NCBI GenBank assembly: GCA_025526995.1
Contig: JAHLKG010000015.1
Span: 372,001-436,000, forward strand
Source of the DNA: Powellomyces hirtus
Taxonomy: Eukaryota > Chytridiomycota > Chytridiomycetes > Spizellomycetales > Powellomycetaceae
DNA length: 64,000 bases
Direction of reading: 5' to 3'
In this document: positions 8,751 through 18,880 of the stretch, piece after piece
How the letters are laid out: the number at the start of each line of letters is the position of its first letter
How positions within the stretch are numbered: the stretch's first letter is position 1
The notes under the pieces: generated by a model
What the model saw: only the letters and a program-made list of their open reading frames with translations
Told to the model about the DNA's origin: nothing
Databases searched by the model: none
Program-made: the position numbers and the translations under genes

Positions 8751-11700
8751 ATGCCTACTGCAAGACCTCCCATTCAAGGAGTGCAGACCCGCCAACAAGC
8801 CCGTCAAGCCACACGAGAAGCCCAACGGGGTCCTGACGCTGAAGAAGACGTTAATATCGATGCCTCGATCTACCATGATTCCCACGATGCAGATGCCGAT
8901 GTGGATGAGATGAATCATGGAGAAATTCATGCAGACTCGGCGATAGTACCGTCCGAAGTACCAACTGACATTGTCATGGAAATTCTGCAGAGGTTCAAGA
9001 TGGAAATCGACAAAAAGCTCGACCATCGGATGGACAGGTTGGAGAGAACTTTATTGACTAGTTCAAACCCTCTCGCTACATCAACTTCCCATCAACAACC
9101 CGAGAAGTACGAAAAGCCTCATATCGGTAGTCATTCTACGGCCGTTTCACCGATGAGAAGCCCAAAAGCGGGCCTTGAGTACCCTTTTCTACATCAACAC
9201 ATTACTCACGGCGAAGTTGAAGCCCCAGTTGCCCCTCACTTTCGTCCGTCTTCCCCAACGGAGAGCACAACAACTACGAGCAGCAGAAAGAGCGATGATC
9301 GAGACGCACAACGAACATCATTCGCATACTTCAAATCTGCGATTGATGCAGTAACTACATTCGACGGGACGGGAAATCTCTCAAAACTCGCCAACTTCAT
9401 TGATCAACTCACTCTAGTCTTTCGCCTAAAACCCGTATCTGAAGAAGAACAGCTCTCATTCATCTTCACGAAGCTCTCTGGCGAAGCAAAACAATGGTAT
9501 CGTAATCACCAGAAAGATGCCAAACAAGGGATGGTGGAGCCCATTACAGACTGGGAATCCTTCAAGCCTCCTTTCCTCTTGCGTTACCAACCAACCGATC
9601 ACGAAGAGACTTTGCTCACTCAACTTGAAAGACTCCGACAAGGAAGTCATTCCATCTTGCAGTACAATACCTCATTCACGAATATCACAAGTCAGATCCC
9701 CTTGAAGGTGCCATTTGAAATCTACAAGTGGTTCTATCTTCACGGAATGAATGAACATCATGCAGAGCTCGTCAGAACTCAAAGTTTCAAGGATCTCCAT
9801 GGTCTCATGGCAGCTGCCAAGCGTCTGGATAATGGAAGTAACAAGAGTAACCAAAACAACAATCGTTTCGCCAAGAAGAGCGAAAACATCGCGCTCGAAG
9901 CCCAACCTTCAAAGAAAGACGGCTCAAGTCACAAAAAGACCGACGCGAAGAAGACCACAGACTCGAAGAAGAGACAGAACTTCCCCTGTTGGTTATGCAA
10001 TTCGAATGAACATACCCCATTCAATTGTCCCCTCAAAGCCAAGGCAGTCGAAGCCTTAAAACCCGCTGCTAATGCCAACATTGCAGAAGCACATAACGCC
10101 ACTACATTGGCATACCTGGATTCGGGCTGCTCACAGCACATGACGAATGACATTTCCATTCTCAAATCCTACGAAGAGCACTCAACGCGTGTCAGATTTG
10201 GAAACAACGCCTTTCTCGATGCCGAAGCAAAAGGGAACGCAATCTTGAAGCTTCCAGATGGAGATGTACCCCTCACAGATGTTCTCTACGTTCCGAAGCT
10301 TGCCAAGACTCTCATCTCGGTCTCCGCACTCACCAAAGATGGAGAGAGAGTCACCTTTGAAGATGAGAGCGCTATCATTCAAGACTGCAATGGCACTACG
10401 AACGACATCACCATACCTCTCGTTCGAGGAATGTATCACATCTCGCCAACTCCGATGGCTTTCGCTACTCAAACTCGCTCAAGGACACACGCGTCCAATG
10501 TACCGACACACGCGTCGAAAAATACATCTACCGAATTGACAAAATGGACAAACGCGTCCAATGTACCGACACATGCGTCCGATACATCGATTCAAGCGCT
10601 CAACCTGTCGACAGACGCTACCGGCATCTTGGTCACGCGTTCTACTTCGATCCAAGCCACGTCGGAGGGGCCGGCCGCCCCAAATGGGGGGCCAGCCGGC
10701 CCCATACTCTCCAGTGAGGGGGCTGGCCGCCCCAATTTGGGGCTGGCCAGCCCCCCACTGGAGAGTGAGAGTTGTGGGTGCTGTGGTGGGGGGCCGGCCA
10801 CCCCAAAGGCATCGGATGATGCCGAGGATGGTGCCCCCTTGGCTTCTTCTGGGGCTGGTCCTGGTCCCTCTTCCCCTGTCAACGAAGGAACCCTCTGGCA
10901 TCACCGATTGGGCCATCCTGGCACTCACATCATGAAGCAACTCAAGCTCCCAATGACCAACGAAGTCTGCAAGGTTGCGAGTTTGGTAAGCACAAGCGCT
11001 CACCATTCAACAGTACGATGACACGGTCCAAGATGCCACTCGATCGCCTACATTTTGACCTAAACGGTCCGCACATACCCGCGGTTGGCGATGAGAAATA
11101 TGCCCTCGTTGTGATCGATGACTATTCACGCTTCACATGGATCTTCTTCTTGAAGACGAAGAGCGAATCTACTGCAAAATTGATTGAATTCATCAATTTT
11201 ATCGAAAAACAGACCAACAAAAGGGTCAGACGACTTCATTCCGATCGAGGGGGGGAGTTTGTCAATCACGATCTGAAAGAATTCATTTCAAAAAAGGGCA
11301 TCCTGCACGAACTCACCGCTGCAGATTCCCCACAGTCCAACAGTGTAGCTGAAAGGTTCAACCTCACCCTGTTCGACACCATTTGTTCATTGGAACACTC
11401 ATACGGCATCCCAAAACAACTCTGGACCGAGTTAGCGGCTACATCAGTCTACTTACGGAATCGCCTACCCCACAAGTCCAATAACAACATTTCGCCGTAC
11501 GAACGGCTCAACGGCAAAGAGCCCTCACTTTCTCACCTTCGTGTGATTTGGGCCGATGCCTTCGTGCATCTCGTCAAGAGAAAACAAGTCTCAAAGTTGG
11601 CACTGCGCGCCACACGTCTCAAACTCATCGGTTACGAATTTGACGGCGCTTACCGCTGTTGGGATGATAACCGTCAAGAAATAGTCATTTCTCGCGATGT

Positions 11701-12394
11701 AACGTTCGACGAAAACTCAGCACTCGAACTTGCAAAAGACTACATTCCGCCCGAAGAACTCTACGAAGTCGAAGAGATTCTCGACTCACGTGATGGCCCG
11801 GAAGGCCCCGAATTCCTCTGCAAATGGCTAGGATTCGAAGACGAAGATAATATATGGGAACCGCTCGAAAATGTCAATCATTTGACAGTCTTCGCTCACT
11901 ACATCAACGAGAAGACGGCGATCGCTCTTTCGGCTGCAAGTACTGAAGAACCCCAAGCCTACAAACAAGCGCTCTCATCAGACGACGCGCCGAAGTGGAC
12001 CGAGGCCATAAATGCCGAATTGAAGTCCCTTCATACCAATGAAACATGGGAAGTCATTAACCCCAAATCCTTACCGCACAATCAACGGCCCATCCGCACC
12101 AAATGGGTATTCAAGATTAAGCGAGACCTGAGTGGTCAACCCCAACAATACAAGGCCCGGCTTGTAGTGAAAGGCTTCGAACAACGCTACGGCATCGACT
12201 ACAACAAAACCTACGCTCCGGTTGCCAAGATAGCTACCCAACGCGTCCTACTCGCTCTCGCCGCCAGTCTAGGCTTGAAATGCCATCAAATGGATGTAGT
12301 AACCGCATTCCTGAATGGGATTGTTACCGAGACCATCCTAATCTATGCTCCTGAAGGCTCTGGCTTTCCGCCTGGGACCATCCTTCTACTCTGA
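8751..12394 (+). pseudogene. Copia D polyprotein, gag to start of RT (frameshifted, ends at nonsense codon)
   Basis: The first frame, 8751-11021, holds Gag and a CCHC knuckle (CWLCNSNEHTPFNC, about residue 411). It continues with protease LDSGCSQHM (about residue 456), a long Thr/Gly-rich spacer, and the HHRLGHPG pre-integrase motif. Around 10974, CAAGGTTGCGAG appears to lack one T, which pushes translation out of frame. The rest of the integrase finger lies in the frame 11018-12394. That frame contains the catalytic core (LHFDLNGP, LHSDRGGEF, SVAERF), a chromodomain (YEVEEILDSR, FLCKWLGFEDEDNIWEPLE), and the RT start (TKWVFKIKRDLSGQ, CHQMDVVTAFLNG). It ends at TGA 12392-12394, where CGA (Arg) is expected before KALYGLKQAP. 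These are two simple lesions in an otherwise well-kept copia polyprotein. Confidence 0.9.
10706..10766 (+). repeat. GC-rich 61-bp near-perfect palindrome inside copia D
   Basis: The left arm ACTCTCCAGTG/AGGGGGCTGGCC/GCCCCAA and its reverse complement on the right differ by two single-base indels. It lies in a GC-rich block (10660-10810) with further GGCCGGCC-type inverted repeats, inside the protease-integrase spacer of the polyprotein. Confidence 0.8.
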
Positions 12395-13579
12395 AAGGCC
12401 CTTTACGGTCTGAAACAAGCCCCGCGCGCATCGTACTCCCTACTTCACAAAGAACTGACTTCTTTGGGATTCAAGCGCCTGGCAAATGACAATGCCGCCT
12501 ACATCAGAACTCTACCTGAAAGTGACTCATCACAGTACATCTCCGTCTACGTCGACGATCTCCTCATTTTCGCAAAGACCGAATCAGAAATCTCGTCAAT
12601 CAAGACATCCCTGCACAACGAGTTCAACATGACAGACCTAGGCGAAGTCAACCACTACCTGGGAATGGGAGTTCAACGCGATTACTCAAGGCACGTCATC
12701 TATCTCGATCAAGAGTCATATGTAAATGACATCCTCAAGCGCTTTGGTATGCAAGATTGCAAGCCCGTCAACACTCCGATGGACCAGACCAAGCTCGAAC
12801 CCTACGAAGTCGAAAATACAAAGACCTCACCTAACCCGCAAGAAGGAGAATATCGCGAAATCGTTGGTTCTCTCATGTACCTGATGATATGCACGCGTCC
12901 TGACATCGCTGTCGCAGTCAGTATGCTTTCTCGCTTCGCAAGCAACCCTTCGCCTCAACATCTGCAAGCTGCAAAGCGCGTTCTTCGCTACCTACGGGGA
13001 ACATCAGATTACAGTCTCTGCATCGGCGGAAATAACGTCACCCTTCACGGCTACAGCGATGCCGATTGGGGAAACAACATCATTGATCGACGGTCAATCA
13101 CTGGCTACCTCTTCTACATTGGAAATGCGGGCCCCGTTACTTGGGCTTCGAAGCGCCAACCCACCGTTGCTCTCTCATCTACCAAAGCTGAATACATGGC
13201 ACTTTCATTTGCCACTCAAGAGACAATCTGGCTTCGCTCACTTCTGCAAGAACTCCAAATCCCCGAATATCTCGATGAAAATGCTCGACCTACAATGATC
13301 TACGAAGACAATCAGTCATGCATCTCGTTGGCAATGAATCCCGTGCATCACGCCCGTACCAAGCACATCGACATTCGACATCACTTCATTCGTGATCACA
13401 TCGACAAGGAGATTCGCCTGGAGTACTTACCCACCGCTGAAATGGTAGCCGACTCACTTACAAAGCCTCTACCGGCCCCGGCATTCAAATACCATCGCGA
13501 AAGCATGTGCATCAAGCACTACGACAACACTATCACGCCAATGACGAAAGCGTCCATGACGGAGCTCCCGAATGAGTAA
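12395..13579 (+). pseudogene. Copia D polyprotein, RT core and RNase H (downstream of nonsense codon)
   Basis: It continues in the same frame as the preceding segment after TGA 12392-12394, first with KALYGLKQAPRASY. It contains the intact RT catalytic box YVDDLLIFAK, then the RPDIAVAV and QAAKRVLRYLRGT stretches. The RNase H part has YSDADWGNN, SSTKAEYMAL, YEDNQSCI and a TKHIDIRHHFIRD end. The stop is TAA at 13577-13579. Only about 40 bp separate it from the 3' LTR, including the polypurine tract AGGGGGTG (13611-13618). Confidence 0.9.
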
Positions 13580-13618
13580 AATCCCATCATCGCGGATCGA
13601 TTGCTCGGACAGGGGGTG

Positions 13619-13984
13619 TATTGGAATGTTGAGACTTGCGTACTCAACGTTTAGTCCTTACATTAGATCCTTACTTGGATTCTCCGACTAGAACGCGTGA
13701 CCACCATACCGGGAACGCTAAGAGCTGAATTGGATCACGTGTGATCACGTGATTGGAGAAAAAGTAGATTAGAACGCTCGAAGCGAGACATTACCGATAA
13801 GACAAAAAGACAAGAAATACATTCACATACATTACATCTCTGTGCAACTGATAACGCTACACCGTCAACTGCATCACAGAAGAGCTCTGTAAACCCCCTT
13901 TACGAAGTATACTGGAGGCCACATCGAATTCGGCCAATCCTCTGCATTTCCGATAAAGTACTGGAAACGCCGATATCTCCAATA
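13619..13984 (+). repeat. Family D 3' LTR
   Basis: This is the 366-bp partner of 8270-8635, ending GATATCTCCAATA. The target duplication GAGCC follows directly. Confidence 0.95.
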
Positions 13985-14092
13985 GAGCCTTGTAGCATTC
14001 CGTATGCGTCCGCTGTGTCCAATGTCACTCGGCTTCCTCCCGGCTATGGTGCTCATGGTAGATACCCTGCATCACACTTCCCCATTGGGAAG

Positions 14093-14905
14093 ACCGCCCA
14101 GCGGTTCCCCGGCCATCGTCCAACGATGCCGGTATCTCACCTAGTGAGGTCTACTGCTTTGCAGTCTTCGGCTCATCGCCCAGCGATCCCGGCATCTTGC
14201 CCAGCGAGATATACTGCCCAGCAGCCTTCGGCCATCGTCCAACGATGCCGGCACCTCACCTCGTGAGGTCTACTGCCTCGCAGTCTTCGGCCATCGTCCA
14301 ACAATGCCGGCATCTCACCTCGTGAGGTCTACTGCCTCGCAGTCTTCTGCTCATCGCCCAGCGATCCCGGCATCTCGCCCAGCGAGGTATGTCGCCCAGC
14401 GACCTTCGGCCCATCGTCAAACGATGCCGGTATCTTGGCCGAAGCCCTTCTCTTCCCCTTCGCGTGGGTATGTACTACGGCCATGGTCCCCGCGGGTCTC
14501 GAGGTACGCTGCCATTCAAATCTGGTGCCGGTCACCTTGCATCGACAGCCGGTCGATGCCCAGCATCACCCTTCTCACCCAGTGAGGTATGCCGCCCAGT
14601 GGCCTTTGGCCCATCGTCAAACGATGCCGGTATCTTGGCCAAAGCCCTTCTCTTCCTCTTCGTGTAGGTATGTACCACGGCCATGGTCCCCGCGGGTCTC
14701 GAGGTACGCCGCCATGCAAATCTGGTGCCGGTCACCTTGCATCGGCAGCCGTCGGCTCATCGCCCAGCGATCCCGGCATCTCACCCAGTGAGGTATGCTG
14801 CCCAGCAGCCTTCGGCCATCGTCCAACGATGCCAGCATCTCGCCCAGCGAGGTATGCTGCCCAGCAGCCTCCGGCCATCGTCCAACAATGCCGGAATCTC
14901 GCACT
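14093..14905. repeat. Array of tiny covarying hairpins in family A (copy A)
   Basis: The array is made of modules with a 5-bp stem, 3-nt loop and 5-bp stem. Examples are ACCGC-CCA-GCGGT (14093-14105), ATCGT-CCA-ACGAT (14115-14127), CTCAC-CTA-GTGAG (14136-14148), ACTGC-TTT-GCAGT (14153-14165), ATCGC-CCA-GCGAT (14175-14187), and later CTCGC-CCA-GCGAG and GTCGC-CCA-GCGAC. Stems change in a complementary way from module to module while CCA loops dominate. Three modules form a repeat of about 60 bp, with GCCGG and TTCGGCC spacers that could themselves pair. About 14428-14755 is a further roughly 200-bp duplication with an inserted non-hairpin segment. The array lies between the pol stop and the antisense gene, and copy A' has the same array (37590-38402). 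Confidence 0.85.
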
Positions 14906-14963
14906 ATAATGTCCTCTACCTCAAGTAGCATCTCTCTTGTTAATTTACAGTACAGCTCGCTAT

Positions 14964-16127
14964 CTAGGTTCTCTTACGTCGCCTGGCTGCTAGCCTTTGG
15001 CCGCGGTCCTCTCCGGGGTGCTCCCGGAGCCATTCTTCCAGTGCGGTCGTCCCCTTCACATGTGCATACGGCTCCCACGTGTTCTGGGTGCTGTCGTAAC
15101 CTGTCCACTTGACTAAGAACTGCTCGGTGTTCCTGTGCCATCTGGCATTTAGGATCTTGTCCACTTGGTAGGTCTCCTGACCGTCTTCGTCCTTCTCGGG
15201 CTCAGGCGGAGCGGTGACCTGTCTGTACGGGGTACCGCCCGGGTCATGGTAACGTCTCAGAATGCTGACATGAAAGACTGGGTGCAACCCGGTGAACCCC
15301 TTGGGTTGTTCGAGCTCGTAGGTGTCAGGATGCGGCCCCTTGCCGCGTACTGTGAGTGGCCCAATCCATTGCTCAGCCAGCTTTTTGTTCCTTGTGGTGA
15401 TGCTGGTAATCGCGATACCCTCACGATGAAGTAAGACCTTGTCACCCTCTCGGTATGCTTCCGTGTGCTTCTTGCGGTCGTAGTACTTTGCCTGCTGGTC
15501 CTGTGCGTCTCGGAGCCGTTGCTGCACGATGCGACTCACGTCGGCGAATTCCTTAACCCGTCTCTCCACGGCGGTTTGTGCCGATTGCCTTATCATCTCT
15601 CCGGGGTTAGGTGCTACCCATTGGTTCGGTACCCGGGGAACGCGGCCTAGGTCAATCTCGAAAGGGGATAGTCCCGTCGACGTCTGCGGCGTTCGGTTGT
15701 AGTTGTACTCGAGTGTGGGGAGTAAACTCTTCCAGTTGGAGCCCGCATAGTCGAGAAAGGGGCCCATGATTCCCTTGATCGTCTTGATGGCGTTCTCCAC
15801 CTTGCCGTCGGTCTGTTGGTGTGGTGCCGACGAGAGTTCTTGCTTGACGTCGAGTGCCCGCATGAGGTACCGCCAGAATTCCGATAGCCACTTGGGGTCC
15901 CGATCGCTCACGATGGTGTGGGGTAACCGCGTGTGGCAAAATGCCTGTTCCAGAAAGAGTTGAGCCGTCTCCTGAGCTGTAGCACGTGTGTTAGTAGGTA
16001 GGAGTATCCCGCGGCATGAAAGGTAGTCGACGATGAGGAGTACGGCGTCTGCCGTCTTGGTCAGTCTCTCGCCGGTGTGGTGCGGAGGGTTCTTCGTCAC
16101 GTCGGGCTCTACCCGAGGTTCCTCCCC
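14964..16127 (-). CDS. Family A integrase core C-terminal part with chromodomain (copy A)
   Basis: This frame is open from 16127 to the stop at 14964 and lies in the -1 frame relative to the upstream pol frame, which ends at 16109. It carries LLIVDYLSCR, the second catalytic Asp (IVSDRDPKWL), the catalytic Glu (QQTDGKVENAIKTIK), and PFEIDLGRVPRVP. It then has the GPY/F-like module (EQWIGPLTVRGKGPHPDTYEL), HPVFHVSILRRY, and a C-terminal chromodomain (YQVDKILNARW, LVKWTGYDSTQNTWEP). The first catalytic Asp is encoded upstream of the frame break, so a functional integrase needs the two frames joined. The break is shared with A'. Confidence 0.85.
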   Translation of the reverse strand, partial: GEEPRVEPDVTKNPPHHTGERLTKTADAVLLIVDYLSCRGILLPTNTRATAQETAQLFLEQAFCHTRLPHTIVSDRDPKWLSEFWRYLMRALDVKQELSSAPHQQTDGKVENAIKTIKGIMGPFLDYAGSNWKSLLPTLEYNYNRTPQTSTGLSPFEIDLGRVPRVPNQWVAPNPGEMIRQSAQTAVERRVKEFADVSRIVQQRLRDAQDQQAKYYDRKKHTEAYREGDKVLLHREGIAITSITTRNKKLAEQWIGPLTVRGKGPHPDTYELEQPKGFTGLHPVFHVSILRRYHDPGGTPYRQVTAPPEPEKDEDGQETYQVDKILNARWHRNTEQFLVKWTGYDSTQNTWEPYAHVKGTTALEEWLREHPGEDRGQRLAARRRKRT

Positions 16128-18880
16128 TTAGAGCCTGACATGGGGAAGAATATATCCATGCCGATTTGTTGCCAACGGGCGTCGGGGATCGGTAAGCTGC
16201 GGAGGAAACCGATCGGCACGGTTCGCTTGTGACGTTGGCAGGTAGGGCAGGTGCGGACATATTGGTACACATCACGCTCCATGTGGGGCCAGTAGTACGA
16301 CTCCAGAAGTTTGGCAAGCGTCCGTTGGCCACCGTTCGCGAGGGAGTCATGATGAATCTGAAGGAGTGGCCCCCGCAAGCTGTCGGGGATGTACCGACGG
16401 TCATGGTACATCAAGAATCGGTGCGGAGGGAAGTCCACTGTCCGGAATCGGGGTGCATGGCTGGATAGGTTCTCCGGGGGACTGTTGATGGTTAGTAAGA
16501 AGTTTTGGCCGAAATCATCCAATGCGAGCGCTTGGGTCCAGTCCGCATTGGTCGGCATGTGCGTCGGGACGGGCTTCTCCGTCTGCACAATGGCGGTGAC
16601 CACGTCAATCTTGGCCTGGCAGGTTGCACACTTGGGGGCGTAAGTCGGGTCGCAACTGAGGAAGTCGGCGATCGAATTCCATGTGCCGGGGAGGTATTCC
16701 ACTGAGAAATCGAACTGTTGGAGGAACTCGACCCAGCCTGCTTGGCGACGTGACAGGTGGGGTTGTTCCTGGAGGTAGATCAGGGATTTGTGATCAACAA
16801 ACGCACGGAATGGGCGGCTGATGAGGTAATGGCGGTTGGCGCATATGGATTTGACTAATCCCAGTAGTTCTTGTTCATGCACGGGGTATCGAGTCGCGGC
16901 GGGTTGCATCTTGCGGGAGTAGTATGTCACCGGACGAAGTTGCGGGAGGTTGGCTAAGCCTGATTTGGTGGTTGGTAGTGGGTGAGGGTAAGGGAAATCC
17001 CCTTTGGCCGGCTGTGCCAGCCATCCGCCGTAGGCGTAGCCCGATGCGTCCGTGAACAAGTAGGTGTCAAGCGCCGGGTCGAAGTACGCTAGGGTGGGTG
17101 CCGAGGAGCATAATTCCTTTAAGCAATTGAACGCTCGATCTTCCTCGTCACCCCACTGCCATGGGCGGTTGCCAGATTGCAGATTCGTTAGGGGTAGAGC
17201 AATCTGTGCATACTTGGGGATGTATTCCTTGACATAGTTGACGAGGCCCATGAAGCTAAGGAGCTCCAGGGAGTTGGTCGGGCGAGGTCGTTCCCAGACC
17301 GCGGTCACCTTGGAGGGGGCCATACTCAGGCCATCCTGGCCGACTCGGTGGCCGCAGAACCCGACTTTGTCAACCGCCCATTGACATTTGCTAGGTTTGA
17401 CGTGGAGGCGATGTTCCGTCAAGGTCTTGAGGACCTCGTCGACGTGCTGAATGTGCGAACTCATGTCGGTGCTGAATATGAGAATATCGTCGAGGTATGA
17501 GATCACGTAGGCGTCGTACTTGTCGCCCAAGAGCTTGTTCGTTAGTCGCTGGAATGTAGCAGGTGCATTAGTTAAGCCGAAAGGTAGAACATTGTATTCG
17601 AAATGTCCAAAACGTGTTCGGAACGCTGTTTTCTCCCTATCTTCCGGTCGGATCACGATGCAGTGGTACGCGTCGCGGATGTCGATCGCGGTGAATACCC
17701 GCATGTTGACAAGTCTGTCGCGCAGCTCCGAGAGGTTCGGAAGTGGCGTGGCATCCTTGTGAGTCATCTTGTTCAGTGCCCGGTAGTCAATGCAGCAGCG
17801 TAGGCCGCCGTCCTTCTTTGGGGCAAATAGGACGGGCGCGCCCCACGGACTGCGAGAGTGTGAGATCCAACCCTTGTCCATTAAACGCTGCATCTGCTGG
17901 CCGAGCTCGTCCAGTTCGTCAGGGCTCAAATGCTGGAGTGGCTGCATCACGGGCTTTGAGCCGGGTTTGAGCCGAATGGTGAAATTGTCCTTGCCTCGGT
18001 CCGGAGGCATGCCTGACTGCTCGGTGAATAGCGTCGTGATGTATTTCTCTAGGGTCAGTCGGAGTGGATGGTCAGCTGCCAGCACCTCTAGCGGGTCTTC
18101 TTGATCTGCCGCCTTGGCTTCAGTGTTGGTGTGGCGTCGTTCCTCCAAGATTGCCCTTTTCTTGGCGTCGACCCTCCGTACAAATTGAGCCTCTGCGACT
18201 GGAATCGCATCTACAATGTGTACCTCGAAAACTCCAGTGATCTCGCCCTTCTTCATCAAGCGTTTCCATTGCTTGGCTGTGTAGATTCCCTCTGCATTGA
18301 GTGCTGGCTTTGCCGGCTGGAATCTGCGGGGCCGTACCTCTCGTGGGGAGAGTAGGCGGGCAGCGCACTCGGACGGTGCTTCCCAGTGGCGGTTGGTCGA
18401 TTTGGCTCGAAGGCTGAGGGTCTGGCCGTCGTGGTAGAATGTCATCGTTGGAAAGCCCTCTTGGTCGAAAAGCCCTCGGACGTCCAGCCCCAATATGAAT
18501 GGCAAGCCCAGTATGGCATCGACCCTGATCGGCGCGACCATGAACGGTACGGTATCCTCCCGGTAGGTGATCTTCTCCTCGGTGAACACCGAGAGGTCCC
18601 CACAGGTCATCTTTGTTGTCCCGTAGTTTCCCGCCCTGTCGCCCCACCGGACCTCCAGCGGAGTTGGAGAGGTGTAGGTCCGGAGGCCGTGTTTGGCGGC
18701 CCAAGTGTCGCTGATGATCAGGGTGTTACATCCGGTGTCAATTAGGATGCGGGCAAAGTGCCCTTGTCCCTTCCCGTGGACCACGAATGTCTTCCTGTGA
18801 ATGCGGGGTCCCGGTCTGTCTGTGGGGATCTTGTCTTGCATCCGGGGTTGGGGTACTGAGACGGTGCAAGCGTTCAGCAC
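16109..18880 (-). CDS. Family A protease, reverse transcriptase, RNase H and integrase N-terminus (copy A)
   Basis: The frame has 923 codons and overlaps the gag end by 7 nt in the -1 frame. In order it has the protease ILIDTGCNTL (Asp about 48), RT from about residue 300 (WGAPVLFAPKKDGGLR, the YLDDILIF catalytic box about 462), RNase H (YLFTDASGYAYGGW, about 605), and the integrase zinc finger and core start (GMDIFFPM). Unlike A', it lacks four codons (HSGV) just after LANGG. That deletion removes the second His of the HHCC finger and probably disables the integrase. The frame ends at TAG 16111-16109, shortly before the second integrase frame. Confidence 0.9.
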   Translation of the reverse strand: MLNACTVSVPQPRMQDKIPTDRPGPRIHRKTFVVHGKGQGHFARILIDTGCNTLIISDTWAAKHGLRTYTSPTPLEVRWGDRAGNYGTTKMTCGDLSVFTEEKITYREDTVPFMVAPIRVDAILGLPFILGLDVRGLFDQEGFPTMTFYHDGQTLSLRAKSTNRHWEAPSECAARLLSPREVRPRRFQPAKPALNAEGIYTAKQWKRLMKKGEITGVFEVHIVDAIPVAEAQFVRRVDAKKRAILEERRHTNTEAKAADQEDPLEVLAADHPLRLTLEKYITTLFTEQSGMPPDRGKDNFTIRLKPGSKPVMQPLQHLSPDELDELGQQMQRLMDKGWISHSRSPWGAPVLFAPKKDGGLRCCIDYRALNKMTHKDATPLPNLSELRDRLVNMRVFTAIDIRDAYHCIVIRPEDREKTAFRTRFGHFEYNVLPFGLTNAPATFQRLTNKLLGDKYDAYVISYLDDILIFSTDMSSHIQHVDEVLKTLTEHRLHVKPSKCQWAVDKVGFCGHRVGQDGLSMAPSKVTAVWERPRPTNSLELLSFMGLVNYVKEYIPKYAQIALPLTNLQSGNRPWQWGDEEDRAFNCLKELCSSAPTLAYFDPALDTYLFTDASGYAYGGWLAQPAKGDFPYPHPLPTTKSGLANLPQLRPVTYYSRKMQPAATRYPVHEQELLGLVKSICANRHYLISRPFRAFVDHKSLIYLQEQPHLSRRQAGWVEFLQQFDFSVEYLPGTWNSIADFLSCDPTYAPKCATCQAKIDVVTAIVQTEKPVPTHMPTNADWTQALALDDFGQNFLLTINSPPENLSSHAPRFRTVDFPPHRFLMYHDRRYIPDSLRGPLLQIHHDSLANGGQRTLAKLLESYYWPHMERDVYQYVRTCPTCQRHKRTVPIGFLRSLPIPDARWQQIGMDIFFPMSGSKGRNLG

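Larger units (their letters stand above)
8270..13984 (+). mobile_element. Family D Ty1/copia retrotransposon with chromodomain
   Basis: The element is 5,715 bp, with 366-bp LTRs at 8270-8635 and 13619-13984 that differ at about four positions. The TSD GAGCC is at 8265-8269 and 13985-13989. The empty site occurs once in A' at 38506-38510. The LTR ends are TATTGG...CCAATA, not TG...CA. The polyprotein frame is broken by one apparent single-base deletion and one nonsense codon. It lies in the 3' noncoding part of element A. Confidence 0.95.

Noticed and set aside
14093..14905. CRISPR-like repeat array
   Set aside because: Repeats are degenerate, contiguous and palindromic without unique spacers. 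They sit inside a eukaryotic retrotransposon found in two copies.
14015..14931. Several overlapping frames of 67-118 codons on both strands in the hairpin array
   Set aside because: They come from GC-rich tandem repeats open in many frames at once, show no domain, and differ in extent between copies A and A'.
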